From: Bacillota bacterium
GTDB taxonomy: Bacteria; Bacillota; Clostridia; Christensenellales; Borkfalkiaceae
DNA length: 32,945 nt
Assembly: GCA_023403375.1 (NCBI GenBank)
Contig: JAEYEN010000010.1
Location: 1-32,945 of the forward strand
Direction: 5' to 3'
Shown: positions 1 through 6,987 of the stretch, piece after piece
Layout: each line of letters starts with the position of its first letter
How positions within the stretch are numbered: the stretch's first letter is position 1
Position numbers and translations under genes: made by a program
The notes under the pieces: model-generated
The model's database searches: none
Told to the model about the DNA's origin: nothing
What the model saw: only the letters and a program-made list of their open reading frames with translations

Positions 1-258
1 ACTTTATTTAAGGATTTGGACGACATAATAAGCGACGGCAGAAGCGTTATAAATTGCCGGGCAGACGGCAAGCCGTTAAAACTGTTCGTCGGCGAAGACG
101 AAACGTTTGAAAACGTTATCGTTGCGCCTATCGTGGCGGACAGCGACAGACTTGGCGCGCTTATATTGTGCGATAAAAATTCTTCCGAAAGGTTTACTTC
201 GGCAGACGAAAAGAACGTCGTGTTGTGCGCGGCGGTTTTATCGGGGCTTTACGCCTGA
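1..258 (+). CDS. spoVT: Stage V sporulation protein T-like regulator, C-terminal GAF part (5' truncated by window edge)
   Basis: The open frame runs in from the window edge and ends at TGA 256-258, giving 85 codons. Its order of motifs matches the C-terminal GAF domain of SpoVT: a stretch around GRSVINC, then the core VIVAPIVADSDRLGALIL, then a final helix ADEKNVVLCAAVLSGLYA. SpoVT is an AbrB-type DNA-binding regulator of forespore genes; its N-terminal AbrB domain would lie upstream of the window. The next gene is a SpoVB/MurJ-type flippase, a common neighbour of spoVT in Clostridia, which supports the call. It could instead be another GAF-containing AbrB-family regulator; without the N-terminus this cannot be settled. 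Confidence 0.7.
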   Translation, partial: TLFKDLDDIISDGRSVINCRADGKPLKLFVGEDETFENVIVAPIVADSDRLGALILCDKNSSERFTSADEKNVVLCAAVLSGLYA

Positions 259-272
259 TAAAACCGTTACAT

Positions 273-1646
273 ATGAAAAACAAAAAACTTTTCGGCGGGG
301 CGGCGATACTCGGCGCGGGCGCGTTCGTTGCAAAAATACTCGGTGCCGTTTACAGGGTGCCGCTTACAAATATTCTCGGCGGAGAAGGGCTGGGGCTGTA
401 TCAGATGGTCTTTCCCGTTTATTGCTTATTGCTTGATTTTTCGGGCGCGGGCGTTCCGTCCGCGCTTTCTAAATTGATTGCGGAGCGCGGAGAAGACAAA
501 AAGGAATTTTCGCACAGAATATTAAAAAGCAGTATAAAACTTTTTTCGCTGGTAGGGCTTATCGGCAGCGTTTTAATGGTGGCGCTGGGGCTGCCCGTCG
601 CAACCCTGCAAGGTAACTCTTCCGCAGTGTGGGGGTATGTTTTTTTATCGCCTTCGGTTTTTTTCGTTTCGGTTATATCCTGTTACAGGGGGTTCTTTCA
701 GGGCGATATAAATATGAAGCCAACCGCCTTTTCCCAGATAACGGAACAGGGCATAAAACTTCTGGCGGGACTTTTAATCGTTTCGGCGCTATCGTATAAT
801 ATTCCGCTTGCGGTGGGCGGCGCGACTTTTGCCGTAACGCTTTCGGAACTCGCCGCGCTTATATTTTTATTTGTCGTTTATAAAATCAAAACGAAGAAAG
901 AAATGTTAAACGATAAAGAAAAAAAGTTCTTGCCTTATGATAAATCGTTTTTTAAAAGCGACTGTAAAAGCATTGTAAAACTTGTCGTTCCCGTTGCGCT
1001 TACGGGCACGGCGATACCTTTTTCGCAGGTTGTGGACAGTTTTATAATAATAAACGTTTTAGGCACTTATCTTCCTAACGCCACTTCGCTTTTCGGTTTG
1101 TATTCGGGCGCGGCGACAACGCTTATAAATCTTCCCGTTTCGCTGCTTTACGGCATTTCTGCGGTAACTGTGCCTTTCGTTGCGGCGGAAAAGGACGTAA
1201 AAAACGGCAAAAAAAGCGTTTGGTCGGCTTTGCTTTTAACCTTTTTCTCGGCAATGGTTTTCGCGGCTATGGAATTCTTTTTTGCCGAAAGGGCGGTAGG
1301 GTTTTTGTTCCGCTCGCTCTCTTCGGAAGAACAGAAAATCACTTCCGACTTGGTAAAACTTTCCGCAGTGAATATAATTTTGCTATCTCTTATACAAACG
1401 CAGAACGCCGCGCTGATAGGAAAGGGCAGGGCGTACGCGCCCGTTATAACTATGTATTCGGCAATAGCGGTAAAAACGCTTTTGCTGGTATTTTTGTCTT
1501 TTGATAAAAACCTTAACATTTATGCCGCGGCAATATCCGCAATCGCTTGCTATTTTGTCGCTTGTCTGTTAAACTTTATTATATTATTTTCTACAAAAGG
1601 CAGATATGCGGTTAAAAAGTCTTTGTATAGGCAATGTTCAAACTGA
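273..1646 (+). CDS. Polysaccharide/lipid II flippase of the SpoVB/MurJ (MOP) superfamily
   Basis: This 457-residue multi-pass membrane protein has about 12-14 hydrophobic segments. It opens with KLFGGAAILGAGAFVAKILG followed by GAVYRVPLTNILGGEGLGLY, the signature start of the SpoVB/YtgP/MurJ-like branch of MOP exporters. Further family features are YRGFFQGDINMKPTAFSQI and FGLYSGAATTLINLPVSL. Members flip undecaprenyl-linked sugars across the membrane for peptidoglycan, spore cortex or surface polymers. The ATG at 273 is chosen because the protein then begins right before the first membrane segment; a GTG at 225 would overlap the upstream gene more. No clear ribosome site precedes 273, so translation may depend on coupling with the upstream gene, which ends 14 bases earlier. 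The 3' end overlaps the next gene by 41 bases. Whether it is sporulation-specific SpoVB or a vegetative MurJ cannot be decided here. Confidence 0.85.
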   Translation: MKNKKLFGGAAILGAGAFVAKILGAVYRVPLTNILGGEGLGLYQMVFPVYCLLLDFSGAGVPSALSKLIAERGEDKKEFSHRILKSSIKLFSLVGLIGSVLMVALGLPVATLQGNSSAVWGYVFLSPSVFFVSVISCYRGFFQGDINMKPTAFSQITEQGIKLLAGLLIVSALSYNIPLAVGGATFAVTLSELAALIFLFVVYKIKTKKEMLNDKEKKFLPYDKSFFKSDCKSIVKLVVPVALTGTAIPFSQVVDSFIIINVLGTYLPNATSLFGLYSGAATTLINLPVSLLYGISAVTVPFVAAEKDVKNGKKSVWSALLLTFFSAMVFAAMEFFFAERAVGFLFRSLSSEEQKITSDLVKLSAVNIILLSLIQTQNAALIGKGRAYAPVITMYSAIAVKTLLLVFLSFDKNLNIYAAAISAIACYFVACLLNFIILFSTKGRYAVKKSLYRQCSN

Positions 1647-2553
1647 AAATAACGTTTTTCTCGCTCCGATGGCTGGCTATACGGATAGTCCTTTCCGTTC
1701 GCTCGCAATAAAATTAGGGGCGGGTTTTACTTTTACCGAACTTGTTTCCGCCAAAGGATTATGCTACGGCGGCGAAGGCTCCAAGGAACTTTTAAAAAGC
1801 GAAAATTATAATCTTACGGGGGCGCAACTCTTCGGGGCGGACGCCTTTTTTTTGCGCAGCGCGATAGAAAGCGAAGCGCTGAAAGACTTTTCGGTTATAG
1901 ATATAAATATGGGTTGCCCCGTGCCTAAGGTTTTCAAAAACGGAGAGGGCAGCGCGCTTCTGACAGATATTAAAAAAGCGGAAAATATTATAAAAGAATG
2001 CGTTAAAAGCGGAAAAAACATAACGGTTAAAATAAGGACGGGGCAAAAAACGGGAGACGACGTGGCTTCGGACTTTGCAATAATGGCTGAAAACGCCGGC
2101 GCAAAACTTATTACCGTGCACGGCAGGGTGAGAGAAGCGTATTATTCCGGCGAACCCGATTACGGCGCTATCTATAAGGCTAAAAAAAGCGTCGGTATTC
2201 CGCTTATCGCAAACGGCGGTATCTTTTCGGAAGAAGACGCGGATAAAATGATTGACAGAACGGGTGCCGACGGCGTGATGATTGCCCGCGGCGCAATAAA
2301 AAATCCTTTCTTTATATCAAAACTCTGCTCCAAAACTCCGCCCGACGATATAAACACGTTAAAAAAGTTTATGACCGAACAAATTAAAAAAATGCTCGCC
2401 CTGTACGGAGAAAAACGGACGACGGCGGAATTCAGAAAATTCTTGCCGTATTATATAAGGAACGACAAAAATTCAAAGGAACTTCGCATTATGCTTATGA
2501 ACGCGCAGTCCACGGACGAAGTTTTAAGCATAATAAACGATAAATTCATTTAA
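1606..2553 (+). CDS. dusB: tRNA-dihydrouridine synthase (DusB type)
   Basis: The product (315 residues) is an FMN- and NADPH-dependent enzyme that reduces specific uridines in the tRNA D-loop. The N-terminal TIM barrel begins FLAPMAGYTDSPFR (residues 18-31). The catalytic acid cysteine is Cys104 in INMGCPVPKVFKNGEGSALL. The phosphate-binding motifs ITVHGR and LIANGGIFS, then DGVMIARGA, follow in the usual order, and a helical C-terminal domain completes the normal length. ATG 1606 is preceded by AAAGG at 1596-1600 with a 5-base gap, which supports this start even though it lies 41 bases inside the flippase gene. The overlap suggests translational coupling. The exact Dus subtype is inferred from the motif spelling. 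Confidence 0.93.
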   Translation: MRLKSLCIGNVQTENNVFLAPMAGYTDSPFRSLAIKLGAGFTFTELVSAKGLCYGGEGSKELLKSENYNLTGAQLFGADAFFLRSAIESEALKDFSVIDINMGCPVPKVFKNGEGSALLTDIKKAENIIKECVKSGKNITVKIRTGQKTGDDVASDFAIMAENAGAKLITVHGRVREAYYSGEPDYGAIYKAKKSVGIPLIANGGIFSEEDADKMIDRTGADGVMIARGAIKNPFFISKLCSKTPPDDINTLKKFMTEQIKKMLALYGEKRTTAEFRKFLPYYIRNDKNSKELRIMLMNAQSTDEVLSIINDKFI

Positions 2554-2725
2554 AAATCATCTGAAAGTTATATAAAAAGTTATATGGCTTATATGGCGGC
2601 TGAATTCTTTAACGACAAAATACTTCGATATACTTCGATTAAAAATTTTTTAGTTATGTCAAACCTTTCTGATGACGCGGTCGGCGTTAAACTTTTAACC
2701 GTTACGCCGAATATGCGAATAAAAA

Positions 2726-2755
2726 TTAACAAAAATCTTTCCTTTTTAATATTAT
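2726..2755 (+). promoter_or_regulatory. Predicted promoter upstream of the nitrilase-fold gene
   Basis: TTAACA at 2726-2731 and TATTAT at 2750-2755 are separated by 18 bases and lie about 40 bases before the start codon. A short inverted repeat, CGCCTT-A-AAGGCG at 2765-2777, lies between it and the ribosome site. Confidence 0.4.
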
Positions 2756-2793
2756 AAGTTAGCGCGCCTTAAAGGCGGATAAGGAGAGTAATG

Positions 2794-3474
2794 ATGAAGG
2801 TATGTTTCGCCACTTCCGATACGGTAAACACAGTATGGCAGGAAAAACTCTCCGAAGCGGGCAAAGCCGACCTTCTGGTATTCGGGTTTAACGGGCTTGG
2901 ACTTGTCAGTTACAAAAAAGAACTTTCCGGCGAAACGGAATATTTTCACGACGTGGCGTCCTTGTCCAAACAGACGGGCGGCACGGTGATAAGCGGGTGC
3001 GACACAGATACTTACGGTGTTTTCCGCCATTCCGCGGTAATAGCGGATAAAGGCAAAATTCTCGGCGTTAGCGATATGGCGCACACAGTGGACGAAAGCG
3101 AATTCGTCCCCGGCGGAAGTTTCAGGGTATACGACACTTCCGCAGGGAAAATAGGTATAATCGTGGGTGAAGATTTGTTCTTTCCCGAAGTGCCGCGCGT
3201 TCTTGCGTTGTGTGACGCCGACTTTATAATTTGTCTGTTTAAAAAGTTAGAAGGCGCTATGCCGCAGATTATGTTGCGCGCAGGCGCGTTTTCCAACGGC
3301 GTGCCTATGGCGATGTGCGCAAAAAATTACGCTATGTGCGCGGACATAAAAGGAAACGTTACGGTGGCGGGCGGCGGCGATTTGGTTATCGCCGATATTA
3401 AACCCGAAAAAGATTTCAGACTTATCAGTTGCAGAAGACGCGGCTTGTACAGAGATTTTAATTCGGGGTATTGA
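2794..3474 (+). CDS. Nitrilase/carbon-nitrogen hydrolase-fold protein, probably catalytically inactive
   Basis: The 226-residue protein follows the nitrilase-superfamily pattern: an opening strand with ADLLVFGF, a middle block DKGKILGVSDMAHTVDESEF with VPGGSF after it, then GKIGIIVGEDLFFPEVPR, then RAGAFSNGVPMAMCAKN. In active members these blocks carry the Glu-Lys-Cys triad (PE, YRK.H and a Cys just before D..FPE). Here the positions appear to read Phe, Met and Gly, so all three catalytic residues are missing while the scaffold residues (FPE, PGG) remain. It is also shorter than the usual 260-290 residues. AAGGAG at 2781-2786 favours the ATG at 2794 (7-base gap) over the adjacent ATG at 2791. 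It seems to be a single-gene unit. The family assignment is fairly secure; the function is unknown and may be binding rather than hydrolysis. Confidence 0.75.
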   Translation: MKVCFATSDTVNTVWQEKLSEAGKADLLVFGFNGLGLVSYKKELSGETEYFHDVASLSKQTGGTVISGCDTDTYGVFRHSAVIADKGKILGVSDMAHTVDESEFVPGGSFRVYDTSAGKIGIIVGEDLFFPEVPRVLALCDADFIICLFKKLEGAMPQIMLRAGAFSNGVPMAMCAKNYAMCADIKGNVTVAGGGDLVIADIKPEKDFRLISCRRRGLYRDFNSGY

Positions 3475-3543
3475 ATTAGGCATATTGAATTCGGTCGGGG
3501 ATATAAGACCCGACGTTGCTAAAAAATTTAAATAAAAATAAAC

Positions 3544-3572
3544 TTGACTAAATTTATCGGTCAAAGATAAAC
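3544..3572 (+). promoter_or_regulatory. Possible promoter of trmL
   Basis: TTGACT at 3544-3549 is a good -35 box. The hexamer about 17 bases downstream, ATAAAC at 3567-3572, is a poor -10 box. A clear ribosome site AAGGAG (3586-3591) precedes the ATG by 7 bases. Confidence 0.35.
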
Positions 3573-3598
3573 CAAAAACTAAACTAAGGAGTAAATTT

Positions 3599-4090
3599 AT
3601 GGCTTTTAATATTGTTCTGGTAGAACCCGAAATACCGCAAAACGCGGGTAACATAGCGAGAACGTGCGCCGTTACCGGCGGCGTTTTACATATGGTGCGC
3701 CCGCTCGGGTTTGAAGTTACGGACAAGCAGTTAAAAAGGGCGGGGCTCGATTATTGGCATTTTCTGGATATTCGCTATTACGATAGTATAGAAGAAGTTA
3801 TGGAAAAATATTATACGGGCGATAATTTTTGGTTTTATTCTACAAAATCCAAAATAATTCATTCCGAAGCCAAATATAAAGACGGCGATTTTCTTGTGTT
3901 CGGCAAAGAAACGAAAGGTCTGCCCGAAGACCTTCTTGCGGCGCATTACGACGAATGCGTGAGAATTCCAATGAAAGACGAAACCCGCTCGCTTAACCTT
4001 TCAAACTCCGTTTGCGTGGGAGTTTACGAAGCGTTAAGACAGACGGGGTACGAAAACTTAAAAACCGAAGGCGAAATACCTGAAAGATAA
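3599..4090 (+). CDS. trmL: tRNA (cytidine(34)-2'-O)-methyltransferase TrmL (SPOUT family)
   Basis: The product (163 residues, full family length) methylates the 2'-hydroxyl of the wobble nucleotide of certain leucine tRNAs using S-adenosylmethionine. Family motifs are FNIVLVEPEIPQNAGNIART at the N-terminus, the central FGKETKGLPEDLL, and the trefoil-knot end IPMKDETRSLNLSNSVCVGV, all hallmarks of the TrmL/YibK branch of SPOUT enzymes. AAGGAG at 3586-3591 sits 7 bases before ATG. The gene stands alone between AT-rich spacers, with a strong hairpin shortly after its stop codon (4116-4132). Confidence 0.95.
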   Translation: MAFNIVLVEPEIPQNAGNIARTCAVTGGVLHMVRPLGFEVTDKQLKRAGLDYWHFLDIRYYDSIEEVMEKYYTGDNFWFYSTKSKIIHSEAKYKDGDFLVFGKETKGLPEDLLAAHYDECVRIPMKDETRSLNLSNSVCVGVYEALRQTGYENLKTEGEIPER

Positions 4091-4115
4091 AAAACGGAAC
4101 GACCGATAATAAACG

Positions 4116-4132
4116 GCGCCGTCAAACGGCGC
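4116..4132 (+). other. GC-rich hairpin after trmL without a T-tract
   Basis: GCGCCGT (4116-4122) and ACGGCGC (4126-4132) pair perfectly around a CAA loop, 26 bases after the trmL stop codon. No run of T follows, so it is not a standard intrinsic terminator. It may protect the mRNA 3' end or act with Rho; this is inference. Confidence 0.4.
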
Positions 4133-4242
4133 GGAAGCAAAATCGGTTTAACGCGGAAAGAGTTGTTCCGCAAATATATGTTCAAGTGCGAGAACGACGT
4201 GCGGCAAAACGGAGATAGTCGGACGAGCATAATAAAACTCGC

Positions 4243-4297
4243 GACTGATTTATATAAACCGACTGATTTATTTAAATCGGCTAATTTATTTAAATCG
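4243..4297. repeat. Three 18-19 bp tandem repeats upstream of the Na/Pi-type transporter
   Basis: Three copies of a unit close to GACTGATTTATTTAAATCG occur head to tail at 4243-4260, 4261-4279 and 4280-4297. They end directly before the predicted -35 box of the next gene (TTGACT at 4299), which is where an activator or repressor array would be expected. The unit is itself partly palindromic (GATTTA...TAAATC). It does not match the 11-base spacing of known Pho boxes. Confidence 0.6.
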
Positions 4298-4298
4298 G

Positions 4299-4328
4299 TT
4301 GACTTGACGGCACTATATAATGTAAAAT
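4299..4328 (+). promoter_or_regulatory. Predicted promoter of the Na/Pi cotransporter-type gene
   Basis: TTGACT (4299-4304) and TAAAAT (4323-4328) are separated by 18 bases. An overlapping alternative, TTGACG (4304-4309) with TATATT (4328-4333), has the same spacing. Either start would give a short leader ending in the ribosome site AAAGGA at 4357-4362. Confidence 0.6.
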
Positions 4329-4369
4329 ATATTATGTATGAATAATATGCTTTCACAAAGGATTTTTGC

Positions 4370-6040
4370 ATGAGCACAACGATATGTTATAATATTTTCT
4401 TTATGCTTGGCGGCATAGCCGTTATGATGTTCGGTATGAAATTTATGGGCTCGAACTTGGAACAGGTCGCCGGCAACAATATGAAAAAACTGCTCGGCAA
4501 AATGACCAGTAACCGTTTTGCGGGCGTCGGCGTCGGCGTTGCGGTTACAGCCATTATAAACAGTTCTACCGCAACCACGGTTATGCTCGTCGGTTTCGTT
4601 AACGTAGGACTGATGACGCTTATGCAGGCGACTTCCGTTATAATGGGCGCGAACATCGGGACCACGGTTACGGCTCAGATTTTGTCGCTTTCGGGCACGG
4701 GCGCAATCGATATTAACGCGATAGCGGCTTTAATCGCCGCCGCGGGTATGATTATGACGATGGCGTTCAAAAAAGACAGAATGAAAAAAGTCGGCTACAT
4801 ATTAGTCGGTATCGGTATGATATTCATCGGTCTTAAAATAATGTCTAAGTCTGTTAACAGCATTATTTACGATGAAGAGGGAAATCTTCTGCCGTTTTTT
4901 CAATCTATTTTCCAGAACGAAAATATTTTCCCGCTGTTGCTTTTGTTGATAGGTATAGTATTCACGGCTTTGATACAGAGTTCGGCGGCGGTAACGGGTA
5001 TACTTATAGCGCTCGGTTCCGCAATCAATTTCAGAACCGCGGTATTCATTATTTTGGGTTCTAACATAGGAACGTGTATCACGTCTATAATTTCTTCCAT
5101 CGGCACTTCCACAAACGCTAAAAGAACGGCTATAATTCACCTTTTGTTTAACGTTTTCGGTTGTTTAATCTGCATCGTGCCTATCTGGATTTGGACGGAT
5201 TCAATCGCTTCTTTTATGACGACGATAAGCGGCGACAGTATGGAAAGAATAATAGCGAACTTCCATACCATATTCAACGTGCTTACAACCGTCGTGCTTA
5301 TTCCTTTTATCAAACCGCTTGTAAAACTTGCGACGGCGATTATTCCCGACAAGAAAGACGCGCAGGAAGAAAAGCATAAACTCACGTTTATCGATAACCG
5401 TCTTTTGGAAACTCCGCCGATTGCGGTTGACAACACTAAAAAAGAAATAATCAAAATGGCGGGAATAGCCAAAGAAAACATAGACCTTGCAATGGATATG
5501 CTTTTATCCGACAATCTCGATAAGGCGGAACTCTTAAAAGATAACGAAGACGCTATAAACTATCTTAATAAAAGCATTACCAGTTTCTTGACTAAGGTTA
5601 TGAGCAGGGATATAACTTCGCACGACGAAAAGGTGCTCGGTACTTATTTCCACGTCGTCGTCGACATAGAAAGAGTGGGCGATTACGCCGAAAACATTAT
5701 GGAATACTCCATGAAACTGAGAGCGGAAGAATCCGAGTTTTCGGACGACGCGAAGAGAGAACTTTCAGACGTTAAAAACACTATTGATATGCTTTTCGAT
5801 AAATCCATTCTGGCGTTTGAAAAAACCGATCTTTCGATTCTGCCCGAAATAGACGTGCTGGAAGAAAGCGTGGACAAGGCAAGTATAGACCTGGAAAACA
5901 GACATATAGAGAGAGTCAAAAAGGGATCATGCAGCGCGGAACTCGGGTCTATTTACCTTCAAACGGTATCTAACTTAGAAAGAGTGGGCGACCATATAAC
6001 AAACATCGCCTTTTCTATAAAACGTTACACGAAAAAATAA
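4370..6040 (+). CDS. Na+/phosphate cotransporter-type membrane protein with C-terminal PhoU domain
   Basis: The protein has 556 residues. The first ~330 hold the duplicated Na_Pi_cotrans core: repeat one includes GNNMKKLLGKMTSNRF, INSSTATTVMLVGFVNVG and GANIGTTVTA; repeat two includes ALIQSSAAVTGILIALG and GSNIGTCITSIISS. These QSS/NSS and GxNIGT motifs line the substrate path in the family. From about residue 360 the sequence is soluble and helical, with two PhoU-like blocks, each ending in a version of ERVGDYAENI / ERVGDHITNI. Homologues (NptA/YjbB type) move phosphate, often outward, and the PhoU part is thought to sense phosphate status. ATG 4370 follows AAAGGA at 4357-4362 by 7 bases. 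The tandem repeats upstream suggest specific regulation. Direction of transport is not visible in sequence. Confidence 0.9.
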   Translation: MSTTICYNIFFMLGGIAVMMFGMKFMGSNLEQVAGNNMKKLLGKMTSNRFAGVGVGVAVTAIINSSTATTVMLVGFVNVGLMTLMQATSVIMGANIGTTVTAQILSLSGTGAIDINAIAALIAAAGMIMTMAFKKDRMKKVGYILVGIGMIFIGLKIMSKSVNSIIYDEEGNLLPFFQSIFQNENIFPLLLLLIGIVFTALIQSSAAVTGILIALGSAINFRTAVFIILGSNIGTCITSIISSIGTSTNAKRTAIIHLLFNVFGCLICIVPIWIWTDSIASFMTTISGDSMERIIANFHTIFNVLTTVVLIPFIKPLVKLATAIIPDKKDAQEEKHKLTFIDNRLLETPPIAVDNTKKEIIKMAGIAKENIDLAMDMLLSDNLDKAELLKDNEDAINYLNKSITSFLTKVMSRDITSHDEKVLGTYFHVVVDIERVGDYAENIMEYSMKLRAEESEFSDDAKRELSDVKNTIDMLFDKSILAFEKTDLSILPEIDVLEESVDKASIDLENRHIERVKKGSCSAELGSIYLQTVSNLERVGDHITNIAFSIKRYTKK

Positions 6041-6061
6041 AAAAAAGTTAAGGAGTATATT

Positions 6062-6706
6062 ATGGGAGTATACGATATTACTTTCGACTTTAATGCCGAC
6101 GGTAAAGGTAGCAACAGAATTAAAGAAGATTTTGAATGGTCGCGTATCTGGTGTGATTACACCAACGACGACACGTTGCCGAGAGTGGCGCTTATAGGCG
6201 ATTCTATAACCGAAGGGTATTATAACGACGTTAAAGAAATGCTTAAAGGCGTTGCGAGAGTGGATTATATGGCTACTTCTTATTCCATATATACAAAAAC
6301 TCTTAAAACCGCGGTTGAAAGTTTTATAACCGATTCCAAATATGCGGTAGTTCATTTTTCAAACGGTCTGCACGGCGCGGGCGTAACCAAAGAAATGTAT
6401 AAGGACAACCTTACCAAAATGGTTAATCTCATAAAAGCAGAAAACAAACTCGTTCTCGCTTCTATCACCACCGTTCTGGATAAAGATTTGGAAAAAGAAG
6501 ACGCTAACTGGAAAGTTCTCGTAGACGAAAGGAACGAAGCGCTTTTCGATATCGCAAAAAACACCGATACCGAAGTGGACGACCTGCATAAAGTATGCGG
6601 AACTATGCCGAAGAGCGCAAGATTTACCGACGGCGTTCATATGTCGGCAGAAGGCTATAAGATTCTTGCGGAAAAAGTCGTCGAAAGCGTAAAGAAATAT
6701 TTATAA
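6062..6706 (+). CDS. SGNH/GDSL-family hydrolase (esterase-like, cytoplasmic)
   Basis: The protein (214 residues, no signal peptide) has the SGNH catalytic blocks: nucleophile Ser48 in ALIGDSITEGYY (block I), Asn101 in VVHFSNGLHG (block III), and Asp190/His193 in FTDGVHMSAEGY (block V). The family covers esterases, lipases and sugar O-deacetylases; an acyl ester in carbohydrate would be a reasonable substrate, but nothing in the neighbourhood fixes this. AAGGAG at 6050-6055 lies 6 bases before ATG and only 21 bases separate it from the upstream transporter, so the two genes are probably cotranscribed. Confidence 0.85.
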   Translation: MGVYDITFDFNADGKGSNRIKEDFEWSRIWCDYTNDDTLPRVALIGDSITEGYYNDVKEMLKGVARVDYMATSYSIYTKTLKTAVESFITDSKYAVVHFSNGLHGAGVTKEMYKDNLTKMVNLIKAENKLVLASITTVLDKDLEKEDANWKVLVDERNEALFDIAKNTDTEVDDLHKVCGTMPKSARFTDGVHMSAEGYKILAEKVVESVKKYL

Positions 6707-6708
6707 TA

Positions 6709-6754
6709 CGGTTATAATATAATTCGGTTATAACGAAATCAAATAGGTTATAAC
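6709..6754. repeat. Three GGTTATAA repeats after the SGNH hydrolase gene
   Basis: CGGTTATAAT (6709-6718), CGGTTATAAC (6725-6734) and AGGTTATAAC (6745-6754) occur within 46 bases, at steps of 16 and 20. GTTATAAC is a perfect palindrome. They precede the proposed pgk promoter and may be binding sites or simple AT-rich drift. Confidence 0.4.
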
Positions 6755-6760
6755 GTAATT

Positions 6761-6790
6761 TTGAACGCTTAAAGCGAAATAAAATATAAT
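6761..6790 (+). promoter_or_regulatory. Predicted promoter of pgk
   Basis: TTGAAC (6761-6766) and TATAAT (6785-6790) are 18 bases apart. Transcription from here would give a leader of about 190 bases that is very AT-rich and holds two copies of AAGATATAAAAA (from 6865 and 6888). No known riboswitch was recognised in that leader. Confidence 0.5.
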
Positions 6791-6987
6791 TAAAACGCAG
6801 AATAAAAATTATGCTTAAAAATTAAAGGTTAAGTTATAAAAATCTGCGCAAAAATTAACGCAAAAAGATATAAAAAATTAACACGATAAGATATAAAAAT
6901 CTTAAAAAAAGAAAAAATAAGATAATAAAAATAAAAAAGATAAAATAGGAAATATTCCGTTATAAAACGGGTTTCGGAGGATTATAT

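Noticed and set aside
2621..2640. Tandem duplicate TACTTCGATA / TACTTCGATT after dusB.
   Set aside because: Two short copies in AT-rich spacer with no clear relation to a promoter; most likely slippage.
4163..4345. A 60-residue frame with internal 6-residue repeats (DLFKSA-like) before the Na/Pi-type transporter gene, and a longer repeat-containing frame on the opposite strand.
   Set aside because: The repeats come from the 18-bp DNA array, there is no convincing ribosome site, and the frame covers the predicted promoter.
6707..6987. Possible structured regulatory RNA in the long AT-rich pgk leader.
   Set aside because: Repeated AT words but no stable GC-containing helices or known riboswitch core; only the promoter is supported.
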